Shown here in pieces: positions 34,333 to 46,495 of a stretch of 64,000 nucleotides of DNA (positions within the stretch are counted from its first letter, which is position 1; each line of letters begins with the position of its first letter). This DNA comes from Sphagnum compactum (Eukaryota > Bryophyta > Sphagnopsida > Sphagnales), in contig OZ234498.1 in the NCBI GenBank assembly GCA_965153455.1, forward strand, positions 11,284,001 to 11,348,000, read 5' to 3'. Below the pieces are notes generated by a model, which did not search any database, was not told the DNA's origin, and was given only the letters and a program-made list of their open reading frames with translations. A program made the translations under genes and the position numbers.

Positions 34333-34499
34333 AGTCACCCACTCTAGCTCTGACCCACCAGCGCACTACCATCGCCACTCACGGCAAGCACGACACATAG
34401 CTCTTTGCCAGTGCCACGCATTCTGCGAGCTGCAGAGCACTGTTCAGCGTACGTTCTCCACCAACGCCGGACCGAACTCTCCGTAAACCCTAATTTAAT

Positions 34500-34800
34500 A
34501 ACGGGCAGACCGGAAACATACGTTCTTCCCCAATCGGTCAGATTTGAAAACTTACAGCTAACCAAACTTAAATGATGACCGGACTACCCGGAAACATACT
34601 TCCCCAACTGGGCAGATTAGAAAACTTACAGCCAACTGAACTCTCTTTGAGCCCCAAACGACGACCGGGCAGCCCGACAACATAATTCCCAAGTGGTCAG
34701 CTTAGAAAACTCACAGCCAACCAAATTCCATTCAAGATTTTATGAACCCAGGGAGCCCGAAAAAAAAATACTTCCCAAGCGGTCAGCTTAGAAAATTTTA
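34500..34800. repeat. Four-copy degenerate tandem repeat upstream of the DUF1218 gene
   Basis: Units of about 75-88 bp start near 34502, 34577, 34664 and 34748. Each carries a GGGCAG.CCGGAAACATA-like start, TTCCC(C)AA..GGTCAG, then TTAGAAAACTTACAGCCAAC. It is rich in CCG compared with its surroundings. Confidence 0.8.
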
Positions 34801-34804
34801 CACC

Positions 34805-37404
34805 CTCTTTGTGTAAGTCAAGGCATTTGCACCAAGTCTTGCTAGACATTTTAGGGACGCTTAGCTGGCAGCAAAGTGGGAATTTTATTTTTCAGGGGGT
34901 CCCAGACCTAAAAAAAAAAGCCCTAGAGCAGCTGCCCAAAAAGTTTGGCCGGTCAAAAGTTTGGCCATTAAGAGAGACCATCCATCAAGTCTGTGTATTG
35001 GAGAACTTTGGCCATTCGAATCAGCAGCAGCCACGTCCTCTCACTGGAGGATTGGACAAGTGTCGAGTTTGCTGGGTGTCACTTAGGGGTACGTGTCATG
35101 GCGTAGTGGCACCACCCTAATATGAATGGGGCAATTGACAAGTGTCAGGATCTTTGGCACTCCTACATTAGGACCGCCAACAAGGTAAAGGGCCCCAAAT
35201 GCCAGGCTGCCAGGGGCCCAAATGCCAGGCTGTCAGGCAAAATTGCGCGACAGTGGGCAGTGAAAATAATGGCGACAAATTTTTTTTTTCTAGTGGCCAG
35301 ATTTCAGAATTCTTTTGGTGAAAATCGCCAGTTTTCTGTACTAAGTTCCAGTCAGTGTTTTTTCATTTTTCCTTTTTTTTTGTCCCCCAATCTTGTGATG
35401 TTGCCATACAATGGTGATCATTCATATAAGGAGATTTAGCCATTTTTGGCTATACACCAGATGTGAAAGTAAAAAATTATTAAATTTTTTTTATGTTATG
35501 GGTACTTGCTTCAACAATGTGTAATAATGTGGTGACTTTTTACAATTTTGTTTTTTCAATTTTAAGCAATGGGGGGGGAAGGGGGTGGGGATGGAATATT
35601 TGACAAAATAATATTTAGCAAAATAAGTCATTTGGAAAAAGATATAGGGACGGATGCTTGTTGTTTTTTTTTTTCTTTTTTTTTTGGGTAACCACATTTT
35701 TTGGGTCAGTTCAGCTACATTACGAAAATTGCCAAAAAAAAAGAAAGAGGAAAAAGCGCTGAGGCGCACTTTACACTAGGGCCCAAGGAACTGGCCCAAC
35801 TCAAAGGTCCATATGGGCCTTGGGCCCGAAGCTCAAAAGTCTCTTGCACTCATTAGCTTTTATATTAAGAATTCTTGGCCCAAGCACCGAGGAATGAGAT
35901 GGCTGCCTAGCTTACGTGATATTATTATTTTTGGCATTGAATTCTTCAACCGACCCCCGAAAAAGGAACCTTTATCTAGTCATGACTGGGGGGGGGGGCC
36001 CAGAATTGTATCTTTGGTTTATCTTTATTTAGTTTATTTTGACCTAACCCTAAAATAAAAGTTATCTTATATTGTGTTTTACTTCATTTTCTGGATGGAA
36101 TATTGGTGCAGTTTGATTCTCGAACCTTCTTATTATGGCTTTGCGTATCATTAGAAGATATGTTATCTTGATCTTACAGTTGTTTTCAATGACATTTTAG
36201 AGAGTTTGGTCTGGTTGTTGGGTACCTAATATCAGTTCTATTAATTAGTTGTGGGGTGTCTCCCAAAGTTCAATTCAATTTTTTTGTTTTAAAGAGCCAC
36301 ATAGACTGTCCCATCAAAAAATAAATAAAAAAAATATTGATATTTAACATTCCCAAAATGGAATCATACTAGAGAACTTCCCTGTTGCCCACAAGTTTCA
36401 AATTTGGGCAAATGTTATAATAAGACGAAGCTTATGGGATAAAGTGTGATGGTGTTGGGTGCATGTTACAATACCAAGCAAAAACAAAAAGAAATGATAT
36501 TATGGTTTTGTCATCATCTTTTGGTTTAGTCCCCAAAACAAAAGTGCAACTCTTTTGGAGTCCTAGCTTAGCGTGCTATCATTTGTCCAGTGAACTAGGA
36601 TCTAGCTGTCGGCCCTTATTCTCTAGTCTACTCTCTTCCCTGCCCTGCAAAACAAAACTTCTTGGGTTTAAAGCAGAGGAAGGGCAGGTGTGTAAGGTTG
36701 TCACAAGTATCAATATGTTTTAATATATACTAATAAGTGCAATATGCAGCATTTGAATAATGGTTTTAATAAGTTCAATGTACATGATACTGGTATATCA
36801 AAACGCCCCTTGTATAGCCTTTTTACAGAACATGGGTGATACCCATATGCCCCCATGATCATTTGCTGGTTTACCTGCCTGAACTTGGTCTTGCATATAC
36901 TAATGACTACCAATATTGGCTTGTAATTAAGAGTTGTTACTCATTGAAAATGGGAGTATAAAGCTAAATTGTTTATTTCATTGGAGCATTGCCACTTCAA
37001 TGTATAGAGGCGCTCGCGCGGGCTCAATGTTTTTTTTGGGGCAAAATTTCCTCATTTGTTGACAAAGAAATCGGGGAATTTTTTTTGGGTTTTCCTAATG
37101 TAAATTCAAGTAATTGGGCTATTTTTTTAATTAAAATTTGTCAAAAAAAAAATTATATCAAAAAAGACTTAATCAGGTTTCTCTGAGGTTCAAATCAAAC
37201 AATGGCCTGCCTCCAGCAGTGTTCACTGCAAGCATGCCACATAGCATTATGACTGCAGATGCCACGCCGCCTTCTTCTGCTGGCTACTACCTATGATCAT
37301 TGAATTCAGTTTCTACCATTGTCCCAGAAATTCCACAACTTCGCAAATGAAGATCACACCCATCATCAATCAATCAACCAAGTCTGTTTGCTGAGTCAAT
37401 CAGC
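34805..37404. other. No gene seen; low-complexity DNA
   Basis: Contains a 24-bp duplication near 35190-35240 (CCCAAATGCCAGGCTG twice), poly-T and poly-A tracts around 35280-35700, a G11 run at 35988-35998 and no convincing coding frame. Confidence 0.4.
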
Positions 37405-37578
37405 AGCAACAGCAGCCACACCAGATCTCCTTCCTCCTCCTCCTCTTACAGTAGCAAGGAGCAGATGTCGACTTTGGGTCCGTTCTCTGGGAGCAACAGC
37501 AGCCACACCAGATCTCCTTCCTCCTCCTCCTCTTACAGGAGCAAGGAGCAGATGTCGACTTTGGGTCCGTTCTCTGGG
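37405..37578. repeat. Two-copy 87-bp tandem duplication, open in frame
   Basis: Copy 1 is 37405-37491 and copy 2 is 37492-37578, differing at one base (CTTACAGTAGC versus CTTACAGGAGC). The 87-bp period is 29 codons. In one plus-strand frame both copies read SSHTRSPSSSSSY then SKEQMSTLGPFSGS. The frame is Ser-rich and lacks a good start. It could be a piece of a captured gene. Confidence 0.9.
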
Positions 37579-37881
37579 AGCGGTGCCAAAGTGGGTAGGT
37601 GTCATCTACGAAGGTGCTGGCTGTTGCTAGTCACCACCTTCCTCAATCATTTCACCACCCTCTTTAGATTGAGTGGTATTCTGTGCCCCCCCCAATGAAC
37701 TAGCACCTATACTAGTACCTAAAGATGTGCTTCCAGCATTTTTTTAAGTGTAATTGGAGGGCATGTTAACCAGCATAGTTTTGGGGGTTCAATTCAGAAA
37801 AGGGTGCAAGTGATCCATTTCATGACATGCATTTGATGCCACAGGACAAAATAAGAATCACAGAACAGGTCTTCTGCACTC

Positions 37882-37985
37882 GGTAAAGCCCTTGGCCAAG
37901 GGCTACATTGGAGTTGGGCCTGCACTCAATTGAGACTCATTGGAGCCCTCGTTCCAATAAAGCCCATGGCCAAGGGCTTTACCCT
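37882..37985. repeat. Two copies of a TAAAGCCC palindrome
   Basis: AGCCCTTGGCCAAGGGCT at 37887-37904 is a perfect 18-bp palindrome. AAAGCCCATGG/CCAAGGGCTTT at 37959-37980 is the same with one mismatch. A third worn copy (AAAGCCCTCGGCCAGGGGATTT) lies at 48185-48206. Confidence 0.85.
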
Positions 37986-38117
37986 ACACCTTCACCTTCT
38001 TAGTGAGGCCTCTCAAAGGTTATATTGAGCCCTTGGTAAAGGGTAAATTTGGACTTGGACACCTTCAATTTAGTCTAAGGACGGTGTATTTATGATGTTT
38101 AGAAGCAACCGCCCAAA

Positions 38118-38272
38118 TCTGGGGATTTTTACCATTTTACAAGTGTAGGTGTTGGTTCACCCAAGGTGACCACCAATTGGCCTAAGGGGACACCCAAGGT
38201 CTCTTGAGTGTGGCCTGGGGTGTTGTCCCAGTGAACCAGCACTTACACTTGTACCATGATTAAAACCCTGAA
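38118..38272. mobile_element. Small fold-back (MITE-like) element, about 155 bp
   Basis: TACAAGTGTAGGTGTTGGTT (from 38138) and the complement of 38231-38253 pair over 23 bp with two mismatches, and the similarity continues outward to about 38118 and 38272 with gaps. A related half-copy (GAACTAGCACCTATACTAGT) occurs near 37697. No target duplication was identified. Confidence 0.6.
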
Positions 38273-38279
38273 GAAAAAT

Positions 38280-39639
38280 TTGGTTTTTTCTACACATTAT
38301 AAATATACCAAACTGATGGTCTTTAATCGAAATTTAACATTTCCCTTGTTCATTATTATGAGCTTTGTTTTGCTGAACTCCAAGGTTTATATGAGTTGAT
38401 TTTGCAATTAGGTTAAATTTTCTACGATTCCTTAGATCAAGGGCCACACTTTATATTTGCATTTGAATGAAATAGTGGGAAAAAAAAAAACTAAAAACCA
38501 TGTGTTGGGTAATGCATTGTTCCCTCAACCCTAATGTAAACTGGCTATGATATGACTCAAATGTGTGGACTTTATTCTTAGATCACCTAGAACACAATTT
38601 CTCATTGTTGTTCAAATTGTAACATCTTCTAAAATTCCAAATATTTTATTTAAAAAATCACTTTTGATGCAAATCATCTCTTCATTGGAGTCATGAATCT
38701 CCAAAACCACATTCCAAAATCCAAGTAATTTTTTTCATTCTTACCTTCTCAAATTCTTGGCTCCACATGATGCTCCTCAACAAGATACGTTGTGTCTCCT
38801 TACTTGATTTTAATCCAACAAAACCTTCACATTGTCTGTTACTTGTTGACAACATTTAGGGATGGTGTGCCTTGACAAGTGATAACGAAGTGGCATATCC
38901 AACCTCAACACTTCACCCTAAATTATTGAAGTTTATGCAATGATCATCATTGACAAGTTGTTTCTTTCAACTTTGACATACACAACTTGTGCATTCAACC
39001 CATATTTGGTGTGTGCATTGTGGAATTGTAATGTCAATGACAAATTTCAAAATACTTATTTGTTGTTTCAAATAGGCTGATTATTACATTGAAGTGTTCT
39101 CCTTGTGGCTAAGAAAATGAGTAATGAAAAAATGTATTTATCCTTTTTCTTTGACATAAATAAAACAAAACAATGCATGTGAAACAAGTTATGTTCCAAG
39201 GTATGGAGCTTTGTACCTAAATGTTATCCATTCATTTTGCAATGTTTCATTAATGTGCACATTAACCCAAAAGAAAAAACAATGAAAATTTTCTTTCATG
39301 AATAATTGTAAAAAACACATGACAAAAACAATAATTCTTTCATTGTGAACTACCAATATTTTCCAAGGAAAGAACAAATTAAAGAAAAACTGGAAGTGGA
39401 CAAACAAAAGGAGTTAGGTTTTCAAACAAGAGAAACAACTTGTTCTAGGTTTAAGCCTCCAGGCAATTTATACCATCAAGATTCATTATTCATCTTGGAT
39501 TTCCATCTCCCACCATTGGTATAATTGTTAATTAATTTTTTTTGTGAATTGGTACTTTACTGGTATTGACAATATAACTGGTAGTAACTTAACCTGTGAT
39601 GCAAGTTGAACCAGTGACACTTGTTGAACTAGTAGTTTG
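38280..39639. other. No gene seen
   Basis: AT-rich sequence with only short open frames and no family signal. Confidence 0.4.
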
Positions 39640-39942
39640 CAAAATAGGTAATTGATAGAACATGTAGTAAAATTTGAAAATTTTGACTATTTCTTATAGT
39701 TTTGTTAGCTAGTTTTTATTGATTGATTAGAACAAATAATTTTATTAGCAATTATGATTTTTTTAAACAATTTTACTGGCTAGAATCTATTAGTTTGATT
39801 AGAACAAATTTTTTTATCAACTAGTTCTTATTTAGGTGATTTGCATGAGGCATTTCAAAGTTCAAACTTAATATGATGGATGCGAACATTAGGCGCCATT
39901 TTCCAATAGATGGAATTCATCCATAATGTCCATCCACAATTC

Positions 39943-40206
39943 TTAACTAAGTTTTAATTAACTTTCAATTAAGTTCCAGGTAATTATCAGGTAAATCCCA
40001 GTTAAGTCTTAGTTAACTTTTAATTGTCAAATCTTTGTTAAGTTTCAGTTAAGTCCTAGTTAATTCGTAGTTAAATCTTAGTTAACTTTTTAGTTAACTT
40101 TTAATTAAGTCCTAATTAAGTATAATTAACTTTTAGTTGACTCCTAGTTAAGTCCAAATTTACTTTTAGTGAAGTTTTAGTTAACTCGTAGTTGACTCCT
40201 AGTTAA
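39943..40206. repeat. AGTTAA-type minisatellite within the left LTR
   Basis: About twenty degenerate units of 11-14 bp based on TAGTTAACTTTTA, TAGTTAAGTCC and TAGTTGACTCC. It lies upstream of the LTR TATA box and so within U3. Confidence 0.85.
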
Positions 40207-40288
40207 GAAGGTTTGCAAAAAACTTTCTTATTTGATGCACACATAGAAGCCTCTTTGGAAACTTCCTTGAGCTAGGTCCACAAAGGGG

Positions 40289-40296
40289 TATAAATA
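40289..40296 (+). promoter_or_regulatory. TATA box of the LTR relic
   Basis: TATAAATA, preceded by AAAGGGG and followed by GGAG. It lies about 55 bp upstream of the segment repeated at both ends, where an R region would begin. Confidence 0.6.
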
Positions 40297-41272
40297 GGAG
40301 TAGGACCCCTCATTTCTTTTAGTTTGTTCAACACGAGTTTTAAGCCCGATTTTGCACCATAGCCTTGTCAAAAAAAATTCATGTTCATGTTTGCATACGT
40401 TAGCATAATAAAAATTTGTCTTCATGTTTGTTGTGCACATCTTGTGTTCTTGTTCTTAAATCTTGTGTTCTTGTTTTTTAATCATATAATCTTGTTTTGT
40501 TCCTTGTTTGAAAGTTAGGCTTAAACTTTTTTTAAATTTTTATTCTTGTGGTTATTCGTGTCCTTAATAGTTTGAACAAACTCCATCAGGTTTACGTTTA
40601 ATTTTACGTTTATAAGTCATTTACAAGTTAGATTTCTTTTGGAGTTGAGTGTGGATTACCTTTTTTCTTTAAAGGAATTTTTTTCAAGAAGTCACGAATT
40701 ACCCACTTTTTGTCGACTAAGGTTGTGGATTACCCACCTCTTGTTCGTGTCATATTTCACAATGTTCATCATGTTTACATCCATGGAAGAAATCCTTGTT
40801 GTCCTAAGGAATTTTGAACATGAAAATCAAGCACTTCGTGAATTTGTTGTTCATTTGCAAACCAATCAAGCTTTTGACTTCCTTGGGATACATTTTGGCA
40901 ACACAACCAATATGTTAAGGCATGATTTTGCACCATAGTCTTGTCAAATTCTTTTCATGTTCATGTTTGCATATGTTAGCATAATAAAGATCCGTCTTCA
41001 CATTTGTCATGCACAGTTAGATTTAAACCTTCTTTTAAACCTTTGTTCTTGTGGTTTTTGTTGTCCCTGACACTTAAAATACAAAGGAAGGATGGCAAAA
41101 AAACGAAAGACATCAGATCTTTACTTTCCATATTTACTTTTTGCATCTTTAATGTACAAACTTTGATTTTTTAATAAAATTTTGTATTTTCACAACAAGT
41201 TCAAATACCTGTTAACACTACTTGAATTGCACCTTCCAAAGTTTTAATTTATCTTTTCTATTGTCAATCTCT

Positions 41273-42178
41273 TCCAAATATTTTGCAAAGCTAGACTACC
41301 ATTAAGCATGCACTTTTTGTGGTGCCCCTTTTTGCATGGTAGTGTGGGTCTTCTAACACCCACAAAAGATGATAGCACTTCCCTTCCAATGGAAATAACT
41401 ATGACCTAAACATGTTTGTAGACATGATGCATTGTTGCAACTCATGTGGAACCAGAGTGGGAGCTATGGCAACAACAGCCCCAATGCACAATTTTGAGTC
41501 TTAGAATGAACTCAAATCAGCACCACTTATTCGTTGGTTCTCAAACTCCCATCCTTCCAACAGCTGGTGGAGTAAAGAGTTGGACTGCAGAAACTCCACT
41601 TGGTACACACCACTGTATGTGAAACATCTTTTTTCGAATTTGTTCTCTCAGGGCATTTAGTTTCAACAGCTGGTGTACATATACACACACCTTGCTATGG
41701 GCGGTTTGAGTAAACTAGCTTAATCCAATAAACGGTTACCACAAAGAGCTTGGATCAAAATGAAGAGACAAACATCTGCTCAATATGTCCCTCAAATTTT
41801 AAGCATACAAAATAGGAAGACTGTCTCCCTTTCATAGCTCAGAGAGCTTTGCTTCAAGACCTAAACATTGGTAAATTGGCAACCAAAGCTTGCCCAATAT
41901 ACAAACAACTTTCCCTCCACCAATCCACAGAAAACCAACACACACACAGACACACCCTGCCAGGCCTCCTCTTGACATTTAGCCAGTATCTCTCTTGAAA
42001 TCTCTAAAAATAAAGTTACAAATCATGTTATGGGAGACCCAAGAAACAGGTACATGCAAATGTATATCAGAGATGATGCAGTGCATGAAACTTTTTGAGC
42101 ACTGACTTTTAACAATAGAAAAGGTCAACAAAAGAGCCTGGTATGTCTGCAGAACTATTCTTGTTCTCCCTTAATCCC
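41273..42178. other. No gene seen; 3' flank of the VOA1-like gene
   Basis: Should hold the 3' untranslated region of the minus-strand gene that ends at 42179. No further coding signal. Confidence 0.4.
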
Positions 42179-44723
42179 CTATGACTCCTTTGGAAGCTCA
42201 AAGCGGGTGGGTGTTTTGACACCCATCATGCAGCAAAGGCCTGATACCAAGATGGTAATAAGAACAATCGCCTGCAATCCCAACAGACCATTAATATGTT
42301 GGATTCTACAGTCAAACCACAGATGACTGATGGTCTAGAGACCAATGTAACATTCACAGTCCCAGAATTCAGCATGTAATGACAAAGTTGAGGAAATTAT
42401 CATGGTTCAATACACATTGGTGCAGTGGCTCTGTGATCTAGAGTGGTCATTATCTACATGGCTTGTATCAAGAGAGATTCCAAAACCGTGAACTAATTAA
42501 TAACATTAGAGTCCAGTAAATGATTTGCAAAAGCATACAAATCTGCCAAATTGGAACTCAATGGTAGAGAGTAACTGTAGGCTACCTTTATAGGTTAGAC
42601 CAGAAAAACCAAATAGATAGAACCAGAGCTGAAAATTCACAAACACTTCTACTTACCACAAAGACACCCTCAAGGATGCGTGCCCTACTGTGGCAAACTG
42701 CGTCACAACTCGTGGTCTCATTGCCTGAAGCTGAGTCAATGAGGTGACGGACACTGATTGTCAAATGCCCCTCTGTTGCTCCCTTGGGATCAGATGTATA
42801 AAGAGCGACATGGCGTGTTCCTGATGATCTCAAGTTGGATATCACTTCATTCAAAGCTCGCCCTGCAATAAACCCATTTATACACAGTGCAAAGTCAGTC
42901 CAACCAGAAGAGATGCTGAAAATTCAATTCATTGAAGTTGGTCAGCAAGAAGGTTTGCCTGAGAGGAGATCATTGTGTCAGCTCTAACTAGCATCAACCT
43001 CCTACTGCAAAGATGGACAAGGAAGATTTGTGTATGCCTCAACTGCACCTTCAGAGACAGAGGTGCCAGGAGCAGTCCGGTCCAGATAAGGTGTGTAGCA
43101 AACCATAAGGACATCTGTTTCTCCATGTGCCCTAGTTTCCTTCCTTGTTTCCAAGTAAGCCTAGCAGTACCACACTTAGTGTGAGTGGGTCCACATAAAA
43201 TATACTCTGTGCAACTCATGAAAACCTTAATCTTTGTAAAGATGTGAGCACCATTCAATCATGGCACAACAATACAAAAGTATTGTCGTAAAGTTTCCTG
43301 TGCACATGATTCCAACATTATGTGAAAAACCATTAACTTCCATTCACAAATTTATGAAATAAGACAGCCATAAATGTCGTGCAGAACTGGAAGAGGGTGT
43401 ACTGTATCTTCACTCAGAATTTCTCCAGATTAATAATTTAATGAACCTGAAAAGAAATGAGAGAGAACCTGATAAAAAGTCATAGAAATTTCAGATCTGA
43501 CAGCATAACTTCACAAGATCAGCCATGAAAAAGAGAAAACACAACCCTAAGGCACAAACAGAAGAAAACCAGAAACTGAGTGGTTGGGAAACAGCAACAG
43601 ACGGAACTGCACTACTGGGATTGTGTTGCAGTAGCATTGTGACTGGCCGTAGACCCAATGTGGAATTTGGGCTGATGATGAGAGAGGGAGGGAGGGAGGA
43701 AAACAGGGAATAACTGCGAGCATGGTCTAATACCTTCAGATCAGGAACACCTGCAAGCCTCTTGATGCTCTGCTTTCCAACAGAGCAAGATCCTGAGACT
43801 GCCACCTCTCCCATTCTTGACAGACTTCCAAGTTCTCTGTGTAAAACAGAAACCAAGGTTTCTGCAGTTGAAATTTGATCATTCCGTATGCTCACATAAG
43901 GAATTGACAATGAGTACTTAGAACCTGCAACAAGCCTCTGCATTGCAACATTGAAATCCATGTCACCATTGAAATCAAGCCAACATCTTTCAAAAATAGA
44001 TCCCCCTTGTTGGACATGAAAACCCCACCTGTTGGCAGTCTCAATAAATGCTGTAAAAAGCTTCAATGCAACAGCTGGATGAAAATTTGCAGAGTTGCAG
44101 CAGAACTCAGTCTTTCAGTTATCCAACTTTTAGGACTACAACAGCTTAACATATGAAAATACTCACTAGTCCAGCCTATACTTTACTTTGTGAGTGTAAC
44201 AGTTCATCAGCCCCACCAATGGCATAATTGAGGGAAGGAGAAATCTCATCAATGGATCTTGCAATCAGTTTCCAATACAAGACAATGTCTCACAGTTTGT
44301 CCAGAGTCCAGCATGACAAAGCTTCAAAATCTACACATACCTCAAGCGTCTTAAGTAAATCTGAAGAAGCTAATTCATCAGTGCGAGAAATGTCCACAGC
44401 ACGCAGCTGAACATGGAAAACCTCTGCATTAGTTCTATATGTTGTTGAGACTCATATGGACAGATAGAGGACAATCCATAAAGTCACACAGTCTCATGGG
44501 CAAAAGCAACAATCAACACAATAAAAGAAACTTCAAAGAACATACCCAAACTCCATCAACCATTGGTCTTTCCCACATACCTTGTTCCCCATAAACACTA
44601 CAATCATCTCTGGGGGTACCTCATCGCTCCCACGAGACGACTGCATGTACAACGACATGTTAGTGTGTGAGCACAAAGAGGATGTTACCCTAAACCATAT
44701 CACCATAGAGCCCTAGTTTGGTG

Positions 44724-44755
<32 letters not shown>

Positions 44756-46206
44756 AACATCCCATGCTGCTCTCACACCATAACCTTTCTGGAAACCAGA
44801 ACTCTGAGCTGATCAATCCATTTCTAAGACCTACACCATTGCACTCTACCCTGCTCCATAGCAACATCATAGCACTTCATGAGGTGCATTGGTAGCCAAA
44901 GAAAACAATAGGTATCTGAAATTTGGAGAAGTGTGTATTTTGCTCTCATCATACCTCGATAGCAGGCCGAATAAATTTCTCAACAAGAGCATTGCCTAAG
45001 CTCTCTGGTGATTGAACCTGATAGTCAATGCTCCGACCTTCTTTAATCAAACATCTGTAAGCATAGTACAAATGGCCACTTCAGAGCTCTAGACTTAGAA
45101 ACCATACGTGCATACATCAATGGATGCCCTACACACCTTTGAAATAGTATATTACTCCAATGTAAGCCTGAGAAAAGAAACGAGGGTTATGCAAATATCC
45201 ATTTGCACCAGAGCAATTCAATCAGTTCATGATGTGACCTCTTTGCTGCCAATTCCTATATTGCTGTATCTCAACAAGAGATACAGATAAACTCATATGC
45301 AATGGGATTAATGGCTGCAAGGAGGCGGGCGGGTGGGTGACTATTTCAAAAGAAACAAACAAAACCCTCTTCAACTGAGCTACACTGCCAGATTTCTCAA
45401 TTCCAGAGAAACTTGTATGAATGGGGGATTATGACTGTGAAGAGATCATGAGTGACCATTTTCAAAAGAAACAGAAAAGACTACTTCAATCGAGCTAGAT
45501 CCAACATCCTTTGACAGAGAGGTCAACTGAATTCCTTGGAAAAAGATTCGACTCTCCAGAATCAAAACTCATTCAACAAATTGCATCCCAAACCCTAAAG
45601 TACTTTCCCAAGAAAAATCCCCTTCCTTTTCAGCTGAACCTCCATTTGAGATAGACTGCCAGAAGGAGTTCTAAAAAAAATAGAATAAACAGATGTGGGC
45701 TTAAACAGAGAGTTCCATGAAGCGTGTCTGCTTAGTTCTTCCTCACACTTTGAAAAGAACCCGATCTTCACCCTGATTTCCAATGAAATCTGTTTCCTCA
45801 CACCTCAAAGCTGATTCCAGAGCTATAACCTTGACTGACGCTGTGGAACATAACCAACCACGATCCCCAAATCTTAAGAAGATCAAACGCAGATATGAAG
45901 GAAGATTCAAACCCTATTTTTTGTCTTTAATTTTTTCCCTTTCCTCCCCACCGGCCGGGTTATCGATTCACCAAACTCGAAACCCCATTAAAAAAACTAA
46001 AAAACTAAAAAAAACCAACAACAACAACAACCACCCAAACCACAAAAATGGAAGAAAAGACATCGTTACCTCTGATCGGTCCAAAGGAAAGCTGGCACCA
46101 CAGTTGCAGAGGAGTCGAAATCCAAGACCTCCGATGCCGCCACACTCAACCCTAAAAAGACTGCCAGCGCCCATACAACCAAACAAGACACTAGGATCTT
46201 TCCCAT
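42179..46206 (-). CDS. V-ATPase accessory subunit S1/VOA1 (Big1-like) type I membrane protein
   Basis: Recognisable exons: 46206-46070 (signal peptide MGKILVSCLVVWALAVFLGLSVAAS), 45054-44955, 44640-44581 (SRGSDEVPPEMIVVFMGNK), 44406-44341 (LRAVDISRTDELASSDLLKTLE), 44105-43734 (ending RLAGVPDLK), 42862-42657 and 42271-42179. The last two give GTRHVALYTSDP, CDAVCHSRARILEGVFV and a membrane anchor AIVLITILVSGLCCMMGV with the short tail KTPTRFELPKES, which is what I recall of the plant VOA1/BIG1-like family. Phases fit except between 43734 (phase 0) and 42862 (which needs a phase-1 partner), so one short exon is unplaced; the start of the 44105 exon is also provisional. The family helps assemble the V-ATPase membrane sector in ER/Golgi; that role is by family. 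Start at 46206 is preferred for its signal peptide; 46263 is in frame upstream. Confidence 0.75.
44729..44755. repeat. (CT)n microsatellite in an intron
   Basis: About thirteen CT units between exons 2 and 3 of the VOA1-like gene. Confidence 0.9.
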
Positions 46207-46488
46207 CTCCACCGCTTCCCAACCGGGCCGTCCGTCTTCAATCCCCAGTGAATGGATCCGCACAGGATCACGAATTCCTCACTTCGTCGTCGTTGCCCTC
46301 CTCCTCCTCCTCCTCCTTGTGGGGTTGCTCTTCTTCTGCTCCTCCTTCTTCCTCTTTACAGTTCAAACTTCCAAGCGCTTTTGTTTTGTGGCAAGAGATG
46401 GCCACTTTGGGACGTAGGTACTGCGCAGTGGCGAAACGCAGCAGCCTACACTTCGCTTGATTTTCTATTAGACCCTACTTTGATGGAA

Positions 46489-46495
46489 CTATATA
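46489..46495 (-). promoter_or_regulatory. Possible TATA box of the VOA1-like gene
   Basis: TATATAG on the minus strand about 285 bp upstream of the preferred ATG. Position and sequence only. Confidence 0.4.

Larger units (their letters stand above)
39872..41072 (+). mobile_element. 1.2 kb LTR-retrotransposon relic
   Basis: Flanked by CTTAA at 39867-39871 and 41073-41077, it interrupts an older repeat. It begins TATGATGG and ends CCCTGACA. A segment at 40348-40569 recurs in shortened form at 40924-41072 (GATTTTGCACCATAG start, TTCTTGTGGTT near the end), as expected of two LTRs. Between them a plus-strand frame at about 40783-40935 reads MEEILVVLRNFEHENQALRE and on, like the helical start of a gag protein, and then breaks off into the right LTR segment. 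I infer loss of nearly all of the internal region and of the 5' part of the right LTR. Confidence 0.75.
39640..41270. repeat. Dispersed repeat, copy split by a later insertion
   Basis: 39640-39871 and 41078-41270 together align with the uninterrupted copy at 47286-47690, sharing TTTTACTGGCTAG, TTAGTTTGATTAGAACAA, GATTTGCA.GA..CATTTCAA and AAAGGAAGGATGGCA. The break falls at the LTR-retrotransposon relic described separately. Confidence 0.85.

Noticed and set aside
37396-37605. Minus-strand frame across the 87-bp duplication
   Set aside because: Arg/Gly-rich antisense reading (RERTQSRHLLLA). The plus frame is the more protein-like, and neither has gene structure.
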